A stretch of 64,000 nt of DNA from Rossellomorea sp. SC111 (GCF_024733565.1 NZ_JANIOC010000005.1:1-64000), one strand, 5' to 3'. Shown: positions 52,873-61,325, counted from the stretch's first letter. Program-made: numbers and translations. The notes: generated by a model not told the origin, from the letters alone.

Positions 52873-52904
52873 CCAAAAAGCTTAAGATGCCCAAGACTTT
52901 TTGG
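52873..52904. terminator. Stem-loop between convergent genes
   Basis: CCAAAAAG (52873-52880) ... CTTTTTGG (52897-52904), close to the end of the WYL gene. The 150 bases before it are empty. Confidence 0.4.
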
Positions 52905-52925
52905 CTTTAATAGTAAAGTATAGAA

Positions 52926-53870
52926 TCAGTCATACTGATTCAATACCTTCTGCAATGTCTCTTTTATACATGAAATTAATTCAACAGGCTCCTTAATAAC
53001 CGCCTGTTCCCCGAACCCGATAAAATAGTTTGCGTAAAAGTTCAAGTCATGTGTTGCGATGGTTCCTTTTATATACCCGGAACCATCTTTTCTTTTGGAT
53101 ATATGTATATCCGTCCAATTCACAGTTCTGTATTTTTCCACTCCGGCTTTTGTTAGTTCCACATGTAGCTTCAACGTTTCACTGTTGCGGTGCAGAATGG
53201 AGAATCGGTTTTTCAAGTCAATAGTCGAGAGGTCAATCGGAACATTCACTTTGTCACGTTTGAGCGATTTGATCCGGTCACATCTGAACACCCGATAATC
53301 TTGTCTCAGGAAGCAATAGGCTGGGCAATACCACTTTCCATCGTTGGCGTAGATGCCAATGGGCTGAATGCTTCTTACACTTGTCTTTTCCCCGGTTTCG
53401 TAATCCATGATCAGGACTTCCTGATGGATGGAGGCATCTAAGAGCCGTCTAAGAGACGGAATCTCTTCCTGTTGAGGGGCAGAAACAAAATCCACTCGAT
53501 TGTACATTTGATCAATGGCATCCCGGATATCGCCTGAGAGGTTGAGGTAGAACTTCTTTTTGATGGAAGCGTACTCAATGTCAAAGGGGAGGGACAGGTA
53601 ATGCCTTAAGGCGTGAATGGCAAAGAAGATGGAAATGGCTTCGTCTTCACTGAAGACCATTGGCGGAAGAATTCGTTCATTCAATACCTGATATCCTCCA
53701 TGTGGACCCGTTTCAGAGTATAATGGTACGCCCATTTCACTTAATTCCTGTAAATCTCTCAGAATCGTTCGTTTCGAAACATCGAATTCTTGTGCCAGTT
53801 CCCCAACGGTAAACCGTTTTTTGCGATTCACCAACATGATCATTTCATTTAATCGTTTAGCTCGGGACAT
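52926..53870 (-). CDS. YafY-type regulator with WYL domain
   Basis: 314 residues from the ATG at 53870 (GGAGG site). N-terminal HTH_11 (FTVGELAQEFDVSKRTILRDL), then a WYL domain around SVRSIQPIGIYANDGKWYCPAYC...RVFRCDRIKSL. The WYL domain binds nucleic acid-derived or small ligands. Divergently placed relative to the DinB gene over a perfect palindrome, which suggests it regulates that gene. Confidence 0.85.
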   Translation of the reverse strand: MSRAKRLNEMIMLVNRKKRFTVGELAQEFDVSKRTILRDLQELSEMGVPLYSETGPHGGYQVLNERILPPMVFSEDEAISIFFAIHALRHYLSLPFDIEYASIKKKFYLNLSGDIRDAIDQMYNRVDFVSAPQQEEIPSLRRLLDASIHQEVLIMDYETGEKTSVRSIQPIGIYANDGKWYCPAYCFLRQDYRVFRCDRIKSLKRDKVNVPIDLSTIDLKNRFSILHRNSETLKLHVELTKAGVEKYRTVNWTDIHISKRKDGSGYIKGTIATHDLNFYANYFIGFGEQAVIKEPVELISCIKETLQKVLNQYD

Positions 53871-53893
53871 ATATTCCTCCAATATCCATAACA

Positions 53894-53926
53894 GTGACAT
53901 AAATTGTCACCATTGTACTATATAAT
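53894..53926. promoter_or_regulatory. Operator and dinB promoter in the divergent region
   Basis: Palindrome GTGACA-TAAAT-TGTCAC (53894-53910), then TATAAT (53921-53926) for the plus-strand gene. Likely binding site of the WYL regulator. Confidence 0.6.
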
Positions 53927-53968
53927 CACGATTAGAGAAAGATTCTTTATCAAATGGAGGAATGTCAT

Positions 53969-54469
53969 ATGTATGTAACCATTTCGGACTTCATAAAAGA
54001 GTGGAACAAGGAAGCTGCCATGACCCAAAGTGTATTAGAAGGATTGAGTGATGAGTCCTTAAAACAACAGGTTTATCCGGAAGGACGGAACTTGGGAAGG
54101 ATTGCTTGGCATTTAATCATAAACATTCCTGAATACTTGACTGAATTCGGATTAAAAATGGAAGGGAGAAATGAAGAACCAGTGCCAACCACTGCGAAAG
54201 AACTGGCAGATGCGTTTAAAGAGATCAGTGCTGCGGCTGCCAGAGCACTTGAAGTGCAATGGACAGATGAATCCTTGAGTCACCATCAAATGGCTTTCGG
54301 TAGACAGGAAACAAATGCTGAAAACCTGATGGGATTGATCAAGCATATTGTCCATCACCGTGGACAAATCACCGTACTTATGAGACAGGCAGGTTTGAAA
54401 CCGTTCGGAGTGTATGGTCCGCCAAAAGAAGACTGGGCTCAGTTTGGCGTTGAACATCCACCTTTATAA
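53969..54469 (+). CDS. DinB-family protein
   Basis: 166 residues, four-helix DinB/YfiT fold. Metal-type His residues occur in RIAWHLIINIPE and the pair in KHIVHHRGQITVL. DinB-like proteins often act as thiol transferases (for example bacillithiol) or metal-dependent hydrolases. The ATG at 53969 follows GGAGG. The gene is opposite the WYL regulator and probably under it. Confidence 0.8.
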   Translation: MYVTISDFIKEWNKEAAMTQSVLEGLSDESLKQQVYPEGRNLGRIAWHLIINIPEYLTEFGLKMEGRNEEPVPTTAKELADAFKEISAAAARALEVQWTDESLSHHQMAFGRQETNAENLMGLIKHIVHHRGQITVLMRQAGLKPFGVYGPPKEDWAQFGVEHPPL

Positions 54470-54545
54470 TGCGTTTGATGGTAAAAAGCAGAACCTTTTT
54501 TAATAAAGGCTTCCGTTTTGAGGTGCTTTTCGAATAAATGACATT

Positions 54546-54579
54546 GAAACTGACTTATGAATTGGCATAGGTCAGTTTC
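54546..54579 (+). terminator. Terminator after the dinB-like gene
   Basis: GAAACTGACTTATG/CATAGGTCAGTTTC (with one T-G pair), followed by TTATTAT. The next 270 bases contain no gene. Confidence 0.65.
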
Positions 54580-54856
54580 TTATTATATCAAGCTTCATTA
54601 GGTTTTTAACGAAAAAATGGCAAGTCAAATGAATACACTTTTATTCTGGACAACAGCAATTGCCCTTTCGAAAAAGTGCCATAATGAGAGTCAGAGTCTA
54701 TTACCTGACCGTTTTGTCTGTCACAGATAACTTCATAAACTGTTAAATCGGCAGTCTACCCTGTGGTAAAATAAGGATAGAGAAAGATAGCGAATATTCC
54801 ATTAAAGGGCAGTTTATGAAAGTTTTACCATATAATTTAATTGAGAGGAGGATAAT

Positions 54857-55095
54857 ATGAAGAAAATTTTCATTTAGCAGGACTGTCGTACCAAGTGAAG
54901 GATGGCCACTCTTATGTTTGGATAAAAACGGATCTGGATAAACCGCTTCCCCAAGAGCAGATCGTTGAAATTGAAAAAGCCGTACAAGACTATTTGGCTT
55001 TACCAGAAATTCAGGAGAAAATACACGATGATGAGTATACGATTGAATTTTTATTGAAGAATGGGAAGTCGTTTGTGGAGATAACAAATCAATAG
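54857..55095 (+). pseudogene. Small gene interrupted by a one-base frameshift near its start
   Basis: GAGAGGAGG leads to ATG at 54857, but that frame (MKKIFI) stops after six codons. A second frame reads well from about 54859: HLAGLSYQVKDGHSYVWI... to the TAA at 55095, ending KSFVEITNQ. One extra A in the AAAA tract would join them into a protein of about 78 residues. It may be a pseudogene, phase-variable tract or read error. Family unknown. Confidence 0.6.
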
Positions 55096-55160
55096 TTGTT
55101 TCAAATTTAAAGCTGTGGGATAAAATTAAGGGTTCCGTTTTCAGGCTAGCATCAGAGCTG

Positions 55161-55354
55161 ATAAATAGACGGAAAGATTCCGCTTAATTACTTATTTCTA
55201 TTAAAAAAGGCTGAAATAGAAGGAAGTATTCCGCCTATTTACCTAAAAATACAAAAATGGTTGGATTTTTCTGTGCATAAGCGGAAATCCTCCGCCTATT
55301 GATCCCAAAAACAAGGTCCGAGCTGCTTATAACCGGAACGTCTCCGCTTATAAG
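55161..55354. repeat. Four degenerate palindromic repeats around a GGAA..TTCC core
   Basis: Copies at about 55161-55191, 55213-55242, 55275-55304 and 55324-55354, each of the form ATAnnCGGAAAnATTCCGCnTAT, itself a near-palindrome. Spacing about 50-62 bases. No coding function in between. Confidence 0.65.
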
Positions 55355-55503
55355 CTCGGCCAATTTACTACGGCTGGTTCTACTTTAAATATATTTTTGG
55401 TTTGAGACAAGAGGGGAGTGGAAGATTCCACGAACATCCTCCCCACTAAATACAGCATTGCTATCATAAAATAATTAGTGTACGATAAAAAGAAATTTTA
55501 ACG

Positions 55504-55600
55504 AACGAATCATGATGGAAAGTATAGAAGGGACACTCACAAAGCGAGCGGTATGATTTTTCATAATAGGCAGATTCGTTTTGTAAGGGGTCCCTTTTTG
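55504..55600 (+). ncRNA. Structured 5' leader of the MgtC-family gene, unassigned
   Basis: Two interleaved pairings: AACGAATC (55504-55511) with GATTCGTT (55573-55580), and AAGGGAC (55528-55534) with GTCCCTT (55590-55596), the latter followed by TTTTG. They cannot both be simple nested stems, so they form a pseudoknot or a switch between anti-terminator and terminator. A TATGA-TTTT-TCATA hairpin lies inside. Not a recognised riboswitch to me. Confidence 0.4.
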
Positions 55601-55619
55601 TTTAAGGAGGAAGCCGGGC

Positions 55620-56135
55620 ATGGCACATTACATAAATGAATTGACAGACTTCTTCTGGCAGCACGACATCTATTTCCGGATTGTGGTGAGTGCGGTGTTG
55701 GGGTTCATCATCGGATGGGACCGGTCATCGAAGAATAAGCCGGCCGGTTTGAAAACCTATACGTACGTTTCGGTGGCATGTACGTTGATCACGATCGTCT
55801 CGATCGAAGGTGCCGATATGCTCAGTGAACCGGATAGCGGAAAGATGATGGATCCACTCCGTCTCGCTGCCCAGATCGTCTCAGGGCTTGGGTTCTTGGG
55901 TGCAGGGGTGATCCTGAAAGATGGACTGCGGGTGAAAGGGCTCACGTCGGCTGCGATGATTTTCTATGTCGGGGGTATCGGAATCGGCATCGGAGCAGGG
56001 TTTTATTCGATTGTCATCTTCGCCACACTTGTCACCTTCATCATGACGAGGATTGGTAACTTCTTTGAAGAACGGGAGATCAAGGCGATGAGTCTGCCGA
56101 AGCTGAGGAAGAAAAGTGATGAGAAAGAGGATTGA
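55620..56135 (+). CDS. MgtC/SapB-family membrane protein
   Basis: 171 residues. N-terminal four membrane helices with the family segments LGFIIGWDRSSKNKPAGLKTYTYV and AAQIVSGLGFLGAGVI; a charged C-terminal tail. MgtC-like proteins affect magnesium homeostasis or membrane potential, but their direct function is not settled. The GGAGG site ends seven bases before the start. The structured leader just upstream may regulate it. Confidence 0.88.
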   Translation: MAHYINELTDFFWQHDIYFRIVVSAVLGFIIGWDRSSKNKPAGLKTYTYVSVACTLITIVSIEGADMLSEPDSGKMMDPLRLAAQIVSGLGFLGAGVILKDGLRVKGLTSAAMIFYVGGIGIGIGAGFYSIVIFATLVTFIMTRIGNFFEEREIKAMSLPKLRKKSDEKED

Positions 56136-56144
56136 ATACAGGGT

Positions 56145-56165
56145 GGGAACTGATCATCAGTTCCC
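56145..56165 (+). terminator. Terminator of the MgtC-family gene
   Basis: GGGAACTGA-TCA-TCAGTTCCC then CTTTTT. Confidence 0.8.
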
Positions 56166-56293
56166 GCTTTTTATTTTGTTGTAAATAACAAGAATTCCAT
56201 TGCCAAGTTTTAGTTAATGTTGTATTATTATGAATAATCAGACATATATATTAGACAGGTTTTAGTCTAAGGGTAGAGATGAGGAGAATCCCT

Positions 56294-56377
56294 GTGACCA
56301 ATAAAATGCATGCCACATTTTTGTGCTGCAGTTTATTGTTCATGGGTTTTTTTATGAAAAAAAAGGGGAGGAAATGA
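56294..56377 (+). CDS. Possible 27-aa leader peptide before the substrate-binding protein
   Basis: GTG start after GAGGAGAATCC; the frame gives a hydrophobic, Cys-containing segment (HATFLCCSLLFMGFFM) and a basic tail (KKKGRK), ending one base before the next ATG. If translated it would couple to the next gene. Low confidence because no homologue is known to me. Confidence 0.3.
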   Translation: MTNKMHATFLCCSLLFMGFFMKKKGRK

Positions 56378-56378
56378 C

Positions 56379-57653
56379 ATGAAGATCAGGCTTTTATCAT
56401 TCGTTTTAGTGTTGATGGTTGTGTTTGCCGGATGCAGCAGCAGTGATACCGCTGGAGGTGAAACGACTGAAATTGATTTCTGGTTCCCGGTAGCGGTTGG
56501 CGGGGATGTAGCGAAGATCGTGGATGGGTTTGTGGCGGATTTCGAGAAAGAGAATCCCGACATCAAGGTGAATGCGAAATACGGAGGCAGTTATGCCGAG
56601 ACAATGACCCAGGTAATGGCATCGGCCCAGGCAGGAAATTCACCGGAGCTTGCCGTATTATTCTCCATCGACCTTTTTACGTTGCTTGAGAATGACTTGA
56701 TCGAGGAATTGACGCCGATGTTTAAAGAAGATTACTTGAATGATTTCTATGATGGATTCATGGCGAACTCTTCCATTGGTGATAAAGTGTACAGCTTGCC
56801 GTTCCAGCGCAGTACGATCGTCCTTTACTACAATAAGGACGCATTCAAAGAAGCCGGACTTGATCCGGAAGCTCCACCTGAAAATTGGGATCAGCTAGTG
56901 GAATACGGGAAGAAGCTGACGAAGAATGGCGGTAAGGACCAGTGGGGTCTTGAGATTCCGAGTACGGGCTATCAGTACTGGATGTTCCAGGCGTTGGCTC
57001 TTCAAACTGAGAAGAATATCATGTCCCAGGATGGGAAAGAAGTGTATTTCAATGCCCCATATGCAAAAGAAGCAATGGACTTCTGGTTATCCCTTGGGAA
57101 AGAACATAAAATCATGCCGGAGGGTGTCATTGAATGGGCGACGGTTCCTTCTGACTTCCTGAGTGGGAAAACGGCGATGATGTACCATACGACAGGTAAC
57201 CTGACGAATGTGAAGAACAATGCAGATTTTGATTTCGGCGTATCATTCCTGCCGGCGAACGAGCAATACGGTTCTCCTACAGGAGGCGGAAACATCTACT
57301 TGTTCAAAGACCTGCCAAAAGCAAACAAGGAAGCGGCCGTCAAGTTCATGAAGTTCCTGACCGAACCTGAGAGGGTAGCTCAGTGGTCCATCGATACAGG
57401 ATATGTAGCCACCACCGAATCTGCTTATGAGACAGACTTGTTGAAGAAGTATGTAGAGGAGTTCCCTCCTGCATTGGTTGCACGTGAGCAGCTTGAGTAT
57501 GCAGAAAGTGAACTGGCAACCTATCAAAATGGTGAGGTGCAGAAAATCTTCAATGATCATATTCAATCGATCTTAACGGGTCAAAGCCCCGTTGATGAAG
57601 GATTGGACAACGCACAGAAGAAAGCAGAGAAAGTGTTGGAGCCATTTCAGTAA
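56379..57653 (+). CDS. ABC transporter substrate-binding lipoprotein, sugar/glycerophosphate type
   Basis: 424 residues with a lipoprotein signal (SFVLVLMVVFAGC; lipobox FAGC) followed by a family 1 solute-binding fold: IDFWFPVAVG, GNSPELAVLFSID and NPDIKVNAKYGGSYAE. This UgpB-like type binds sugars or glycerol-3-phosphate. The two permeases downstream complete an importer that lacks its own ATPase, so an MsmX-like shared ATPase is likely. GGGGAGGAAA before the ATG. Confidence 0.88.
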   Translation: MKIRLLSFVLVLMVVFAGCSSSDTAGGETTEIDFWFPVAVGGDVAKIVDGFVADFEKENPDIKVNAKYGGSYAETMTQVMASAQAGNSPELAVLFSIDLFTLLENDLIEELTPMFKEDYLNDFYDGFMANSSIGDKVYSLPFQRSTIVLYYNKDAFKEAGLDPEAPPENWDQLVEYGKKLTKNGGKDQWGLEIPSTGYQYWMFQALALQTEKNIMSQDGKEVYFNAPYAKEAMDFWLSLGKEHKIMPEGVIEWATVPSDFLSGKTAMMYHTTGNLTNVKNNADFDFGVSFLPANEQYGSPTGGGNIYLFKDLPKANKEAAVKFMKFLTEPERVAQWSIDTGYVATTESAYETDLLKKYVEEFPPALVAREQLEYAESELATYQNGEVQKIFNDHIQSILTGQSPVDEGLDNAQKKAEKVLEPFQ

Positions 57654-57681
57654 AGGACAAAGGTGACGCATTGAATGAAGT

Positions 57682-57717
57682 GGAGCTCAAGTGGACAGTT
57701 CGCTGACCTTGAGCTCC
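57682..57717 (+). terminator. Intercistronic hairpin after the substrate-binding gene
   Basis: GGAGCTCAAG/CTTGAGCTCC followed by TTTC. It likely reduces read-through so that binding protein exceeds permease. Confidence 0.65.
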
Positions 57718-57743
57718 TTTCACAAGAAAGGTGGGACTGATAG

Positions 57744-58634
57744 ATGACAACGAAGCATAGAAAATTCAGTTCCCGGGCCAGGAATAATCTGTTCGCCTAC
57801 GGGTTGCTGTTACCTTCTTTCATCTTCTTAACATTGTTTACGTTTTATCCGACGCTCAAGTCGATTCAGCTAAGCTTTTACAGCGGTCCGATGACGAGGC
57901 TCCAATTTTCCGGATTGGAACAGTATAAGGAAGTCTTCGGAGATGAAATATTCAGGAAGGTCATCCTGAACAACATCCTCTTCATGATCGGCACTGTGCC
58001 CACGAGTTTGTTCCTGGCGATGTATCTAGCCATCTGGTTGAACAAGAAGATGGCGGGAAGCGCTTTGCTCCATACATCCTTTTTCTATCCAACGATTGTT
58101 CCGCTCATCGCGGTAGCGAATATTTGGCTTTTCATCTACACGCCTCAGTATGGATTGCTCGATAACTTTCTTCATACGTTCGGCCGTGGGGATACGAACT
58201 GGTTGGGGGATCCGGGTACCGTCATGGCGGCGATGATTGTCATGATCATCTGGAAGGACGCGGGTTTCTTTATGATCTTCTATCTGGCAGGTTTGCAGAA
58301 TTTACCTCGAGACGTGTACGAAGCGGCTGAGATGGAAGGGGCGAAACCATTCCAGATGTTCCGCCATATCACGTTCCCACTGCTGATGCCAACGACGCTG
58401 TTCGTCATGATCGTGGCGATTACGAATTCATTTAAAAACGTCGACCACCTGTACATAATGACCAAAGGTGGACCGGATAATGCCAGTAATCTATTACTCT
58501 ATCATATTTACGAAGCGGCGTTCACGAACTGGGATCTTGGCAAAGCCGCTGTGCTGACCGTGATTCTGATCGTCATCATGCTCGGTATCACCGCATTCAA
58601 CTATCTATACCTTGACCGGAAAATCCATTATTAG
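57744..58634 (+). CDS. ABC sugar-type importer permease, UgpA/MalF-like
   Basis: 296 residues with six membrane segments; the EAA motif is EAAEMEGAKPFQMFRHITFPLL, the contact with the ATPase. The ribosome site AGGTGGGA precedes the start. Paired with the next gene. Confidence 0.9.
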   Translation: MTTKHRKFSSRARNNLFAYGLLLPSFIFLTLFTFYPTLKSIQLSFYSGPMTRLQFSGLEQYKEVFGDEIFRKVILNNILFMIGTVPTSLFLAMYLAIWLNKKMAGSALLHTSFFYPTIVPLIAVANIWLFIYTPQYGLLDNFLHTFGRGDTNWLGDPGTVMAAMIVMIIWKDAGFFMIFYLAGLQNLPRDVYEAAEMEGAKPFQMFRHITFPLLMPTTLFVMIVAITNSFKNVDHLYIMTKGGPDNASNLLLYHIYEAAFTNWDLGKAAVLTVILIVIMLGITAFNYLYLDRKIHY

Positions 58635-58648
58635 GAGGGGAAGCAACG

Positions 58649-59458
58649 ATGAAAAAATTGAACTATGGCATCATTATTGTTCTAGGGATTCTTTCATTCA
58701 TCCCCCTGCTTTGGGTGATCATCACTTCTTTCTCCCCGGGGAATCAAGTGATTAATGGAGGCTTTCCGTTCTGGGTTTCAAATCCAACGTTTGAGAACTA
58801 CATTCAAGCGTGGGAGACGGCACCATTTTTGCAATACTACTTTAATACATTTGTGATCGTGTTTGGCGTGTTGATCGTTCAGATCGTCACGGTTACCCTT
58901 GCAGCCTATGCGTTTGCACGGGTGAATTTTACAGGGAAGAATGTGCTGTTCATCTTGTTTCTGCTTCAGCTGATGATCCAGCCTGAAATCCTGCTGTTCC
59001 CTAACTATCAGGTCATCAGCCAGCTGGGACTCGTGAATACCAAGCTAGCCGTCATGATGCCGTATTGGGCTTCGGCATTCGGGGTCTTCCTGATGCGCCA
59101 GACGTTCAAGCAGGTCCCGTACGATTTGGATGAGGCGTCAAGAATGGACGGATGTAAATGGTATCAAACCCTGTGGCACGTCTATATTCCATCTGCGAAA
59201 CCGACCTATATTGCCTTTGCCCTTGTATCGGTGAGCCACCATTGGAGCAACTTCATGTGGCCGTTGATCATCACGGATTCCGTGGAGTCCAGGCCATTGA
59301 CCGTCGGACTCGCACTCTTTGCACAATCCTATGAAACAGGGGCACAGTGGGGGATGGTTGCCGCAGGTACGGTCATGGTCATTCTGCCATTGGTGATTGC
59401 CTTCTTTCTTTTTCAAAAACAATTCGTATCGAGCTTTATGCACTCAGGAATTAAATAG
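58649..59458 (+). CDS. ABC sugar-type importer permease, UgpE/MalG-like
   Basis: 269 residues, six membrane segments, EAA loop DEASRMDGCKWYQTLWHVYIP. It starts 14 bases after the first permease and has a GGAGGGG site. The next gene begins 11 bases after its stop, so the metallo-beta-lactamase belongs to the operon. Confidence 0.9.
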   Translation: MKKLNYGIIIVLGILSFIPLLWVIITSFSPGNQVINGGFPFWVSNPTFENYIQAWETAPFLQYYFNTFVIVFGVLIVQIVTVTLAAYAFARVNFTGKNVLFILFLLQLMIQPEILLFPNYQVISQLGLVNTKLAVMMPYWASAFGVFLMRQTFKQVPYDLDEASRMDGCKWYQTLWHVYIPSAKPTYIAFALVSVSHHWSNFMWPLIITDSVESRPLTVGLALFAQSYETGAQWGMVAAGTVMVILPLVIAFFLFQKQFVSSFMHSGIK

Positions 59459-59469
59459 GAGGGAAACTG

Positions 59470-60210
59470 ATGGACATTCATTTTTTAGGAACGGGGAGTG
59501 CGTATCCGGGTTCGGAACGCGACAATACATCCATCTGCTTCTCGAATAATGATTATCATGTGCTGGTCGATGTCAGCGGCAATCCTTGCAGAAAGCTGAA
59601 GCAGCTGCAGGTGGATTTGAGGGAACTTAATGCAGTCGTGTTCACTCATTTTCATATTGATCATATTTACGGGTTGCCATCTTTGCTATGGGGGATGTGG
59701 CTTGAGGACAGGAGAAAGCCTTTAAGGATTCTATGTGATGACCGGAATGAGAAGAAGCTTCAGGAATGGCTCTCGACGATGGAAGCCGATCAATGGCCGA
59801 TCGCCTTTGCGATTGAGATCGAGACCTTTGATGGAGACCGGGAAAAGGAACTTTTGTCTGGAGGGGGAATGTCGTTTTCCTGCTTTAAGGCATTACATTC
59901 TGTACCTACTGTAGGGCTTGAAGTACGATGTGCCGGACGGGTACTCGTATATTCGAGCGATTCGGAAATAAATGCACGGATTGGTGAGTATGACCATATA
60001 GATGTGTTAATCCATGAAGCCACATCTGCCCACAAAGTGGCAGGCAATCACAGCAGTCTTGTTGAAATTGTTGAAAAGTATGACGTGGATAGAATCGGGA
60101 AAATCGTTCTTGTCCACTTATCCGACGGGGAACCGTATGAAGAAGAGGTGGAGAAGCTCGGAACATCAAAGGTCATCATCGGCGAAGACTTGATGACACA
60201 ACATATGTAA
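59470..60210 (+). CDS. Metallo-beta-lactamase-fold phosphodiesterase (RNase Z/PhnP-like)
   Basis: 246 residues. Starts MDIHFLGTGSAYPGSERDN and has the metal motif FTHFHIDHIYGLPSL (HxHxDH) and later HEAT, HSS and LVHLS. The absence of the long flexible arm points to a small-molecule phosphodiesterase rather than RNase Z. In operon with a sugar-type importer and a HAD phosphatase, it may cleave an imported cyclic or diester phosphate. Inferred. Confidence 0.8.
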   Translation: MDIHFLGTGSAYPGSERDNTSICFSNNDYHVLVDVSGNPCRKLKQLQVDLRELNAVVFTHFHIDHIYGLPSLLWGMWLEDRRKPLRILCDDRNEKKLQEWLSTMEADQWPIAFAIEIETFDGDREKELLSGGGMSFSCFKALHSVPTVGLEVRCAGRVLVYSSDSEINARIGEYDHIDVLIHEATSAHKVAGNHSSLVEIVEKYDVDRIGKIVLVHLSDGEPYEEEVEKLGTSKVIIGEDLMTQHM

Positions 60211-60240
60211 ATGAAGAGGTACAAGGATAAAGATGAGGAG

Positions 60241-60308
60241 ATTCCTTGGGTATGACGAAAAATCCAATTGTTCAATTGGAGAAATCGTCATGCTCAAGGA
60301 ATTTTTTA
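60241..60308 (+). terminator. Large symmetric terminator hairpin
   Basis: Three stacked stems with equal internal loops: ATTCCTTG/CAAGGAAT, ATGACGA/TCGTCAT and TCCAATTG/CAATTGGA, loop TT, then TTTTTT. An imperfect palindrome of about 62 bases. Confidence 0.75.
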
Positions 60309-60343
60309 TTGTAATAAGAGAGAGTAACTTGAATGTGAGAATT

Positions 60344-60462
60344 GGCCAGCTCCAGCGCCTAGCCCCTCGAGACATTTCGGTCCGACCATTGAAGTTAAAG
60401 AACGACTTCACTGATCGGCCCTCCAATGCTTGTCGGGGCTAAACAAGGCGCTTGCGCTTTTC
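60344..60462. repeat. Dispersed GC-rich intergenic repeat, Bacillus type
   Basis: Begins near CCAGCTCCAGCGCCTAGCC and ends near GGGGCTAAACAAGGCGCTTG. The ends pair (AGCGCC..AGCCCC with GGGGCT..GGCGCT), and an inner GAAGT/ACTTC hairpin follows CGGTCCG. I recognise this as a repeat seen in many Bacillus genomes; mobility unknown. It lies between the phosphodiesterase and HAD genes of one cluster. Confidence 0.6.
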
Positions 60463-60482
60463 TAATTATTGAGGGGGTACAG

Positions 60483-61262
60483 ATGAAGACTTTAAAGGGG
60501 TATATTTTCGACTTGGATGGGACCGTGTATCTTGGTAAGCAATTGATAGAGGGAGCAGACACCACCATCAATGCCCTTCTCAATGAAGGGAAAAAGGTGC
60601 TGTTCCTGACTAATAAGACCATTGAATCCCGTCAGCGTTATGTGGAAAAGCTGCACAGATTCAATATACAGGCAAACCTTGAGAACATTTTGAATCCCAC
60701 GGTTACGTTGATTGACTATTTACGGGAACATCATCCCCAAGCGACGTTGTATGTGATTGGTGAGCAGCCTATCAAGGATGAGCTGACACTTGCGGGATTC
60801 AGGGAAGGAATGACACCTGACGAGGTTGATATCGTCGTGCTTTCATGGGACCGGGATTTTCATTATGACCATTTGAATTTTGCCTACCAGTCTATCAAGC
60901 TCGGTGCAAAGATGATTGCGACCAATCCAGACAGAACCTGTCCAATAGAGATGGGCGATGTGCCGGACTGTGCGGGGATGATCGGGGCTGTGGAAGCCGT
61001 TGTAGGAAGAAAGATTGATGTCCAGATTGGAAAGCCATCCATCCTGACCATCAAAGCAGCACTGAAGATATTACAGCTGGAGCCGGAAGAATGCGTTATG
61101 ATCGGTGATCGCCTGGAGACGGATATCCGGATGGGGATTGAAGCCGGGATGAGAACGGCCCTTGTGCTGAGCGGGATTACAACGGAGGAGGATTTGAGGG
61201 GGACGGTTTGGACGCCGGATTATGTGTTGGGGTCGGTTGGGGAAATTAAGTTGAAAAAATAA
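60483..61262 (+). CDS. HAD-IIA family phosphatase (NagD/AraL-like)
   Basis: 259 residues from the ATG at 60483 (GAGGGGG site; the longer frame lacks one). Motifs FDLDGTVYLGK, FLTNKTI, and K..G..D in IGKPSI / IGDRLETDI. NagD/AraL enzymes dephosphorylate sugar or nucleotide phosphates with relaxed specificity. It probably acts on the product of the phosphodiesterase upstream. Confidence 0.85.
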   Translation: MKTLKGYIFDLDGTVYLGKQLIEGADTTINALLNEGKKVLFLTNKTIESRQRYVEKLHRFNIQANLENILNPTVTLIDYLREHHPQATLYVIGEQPIKDELTLAGFREGMTPDEVDIVVLSWDRDFHYDHLNFAYQSIKLGAKMIATNPDRTCPIEMGDVPDCAGMIGAVEAVVGRKIDVQIGKPSILTIKAALKILQLEPEECVMIGDRLETDIRMGIEAGMRTALVLSGITTEEDLRGTVWTPDYVLGSVGEIKLKK

Positions 61263-61284
61263 GCTCAAGTACACGAAGAAAGAA

Positions 61285-61325
61285 TGGAATGAGTATGGAA
61301 TCAAAATGATTTCATACTCACTCCA
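61285..61325 (+). terminator. Stem-loop after the HAD gene
   Basis: TGGAATGAGTATGGAATCA paired with TGATTTCATACTCACTCCA (61307-61325). The T run is weak. Bases 61330-61530 hold no gene. Confidence 0.5.

Noticed and set aside
55161-55354. CRISPR array
   Set aside because: Four degenerate palindromes at irregular spacing, not identical direct repeats with uniform spacers, and no cas genes.
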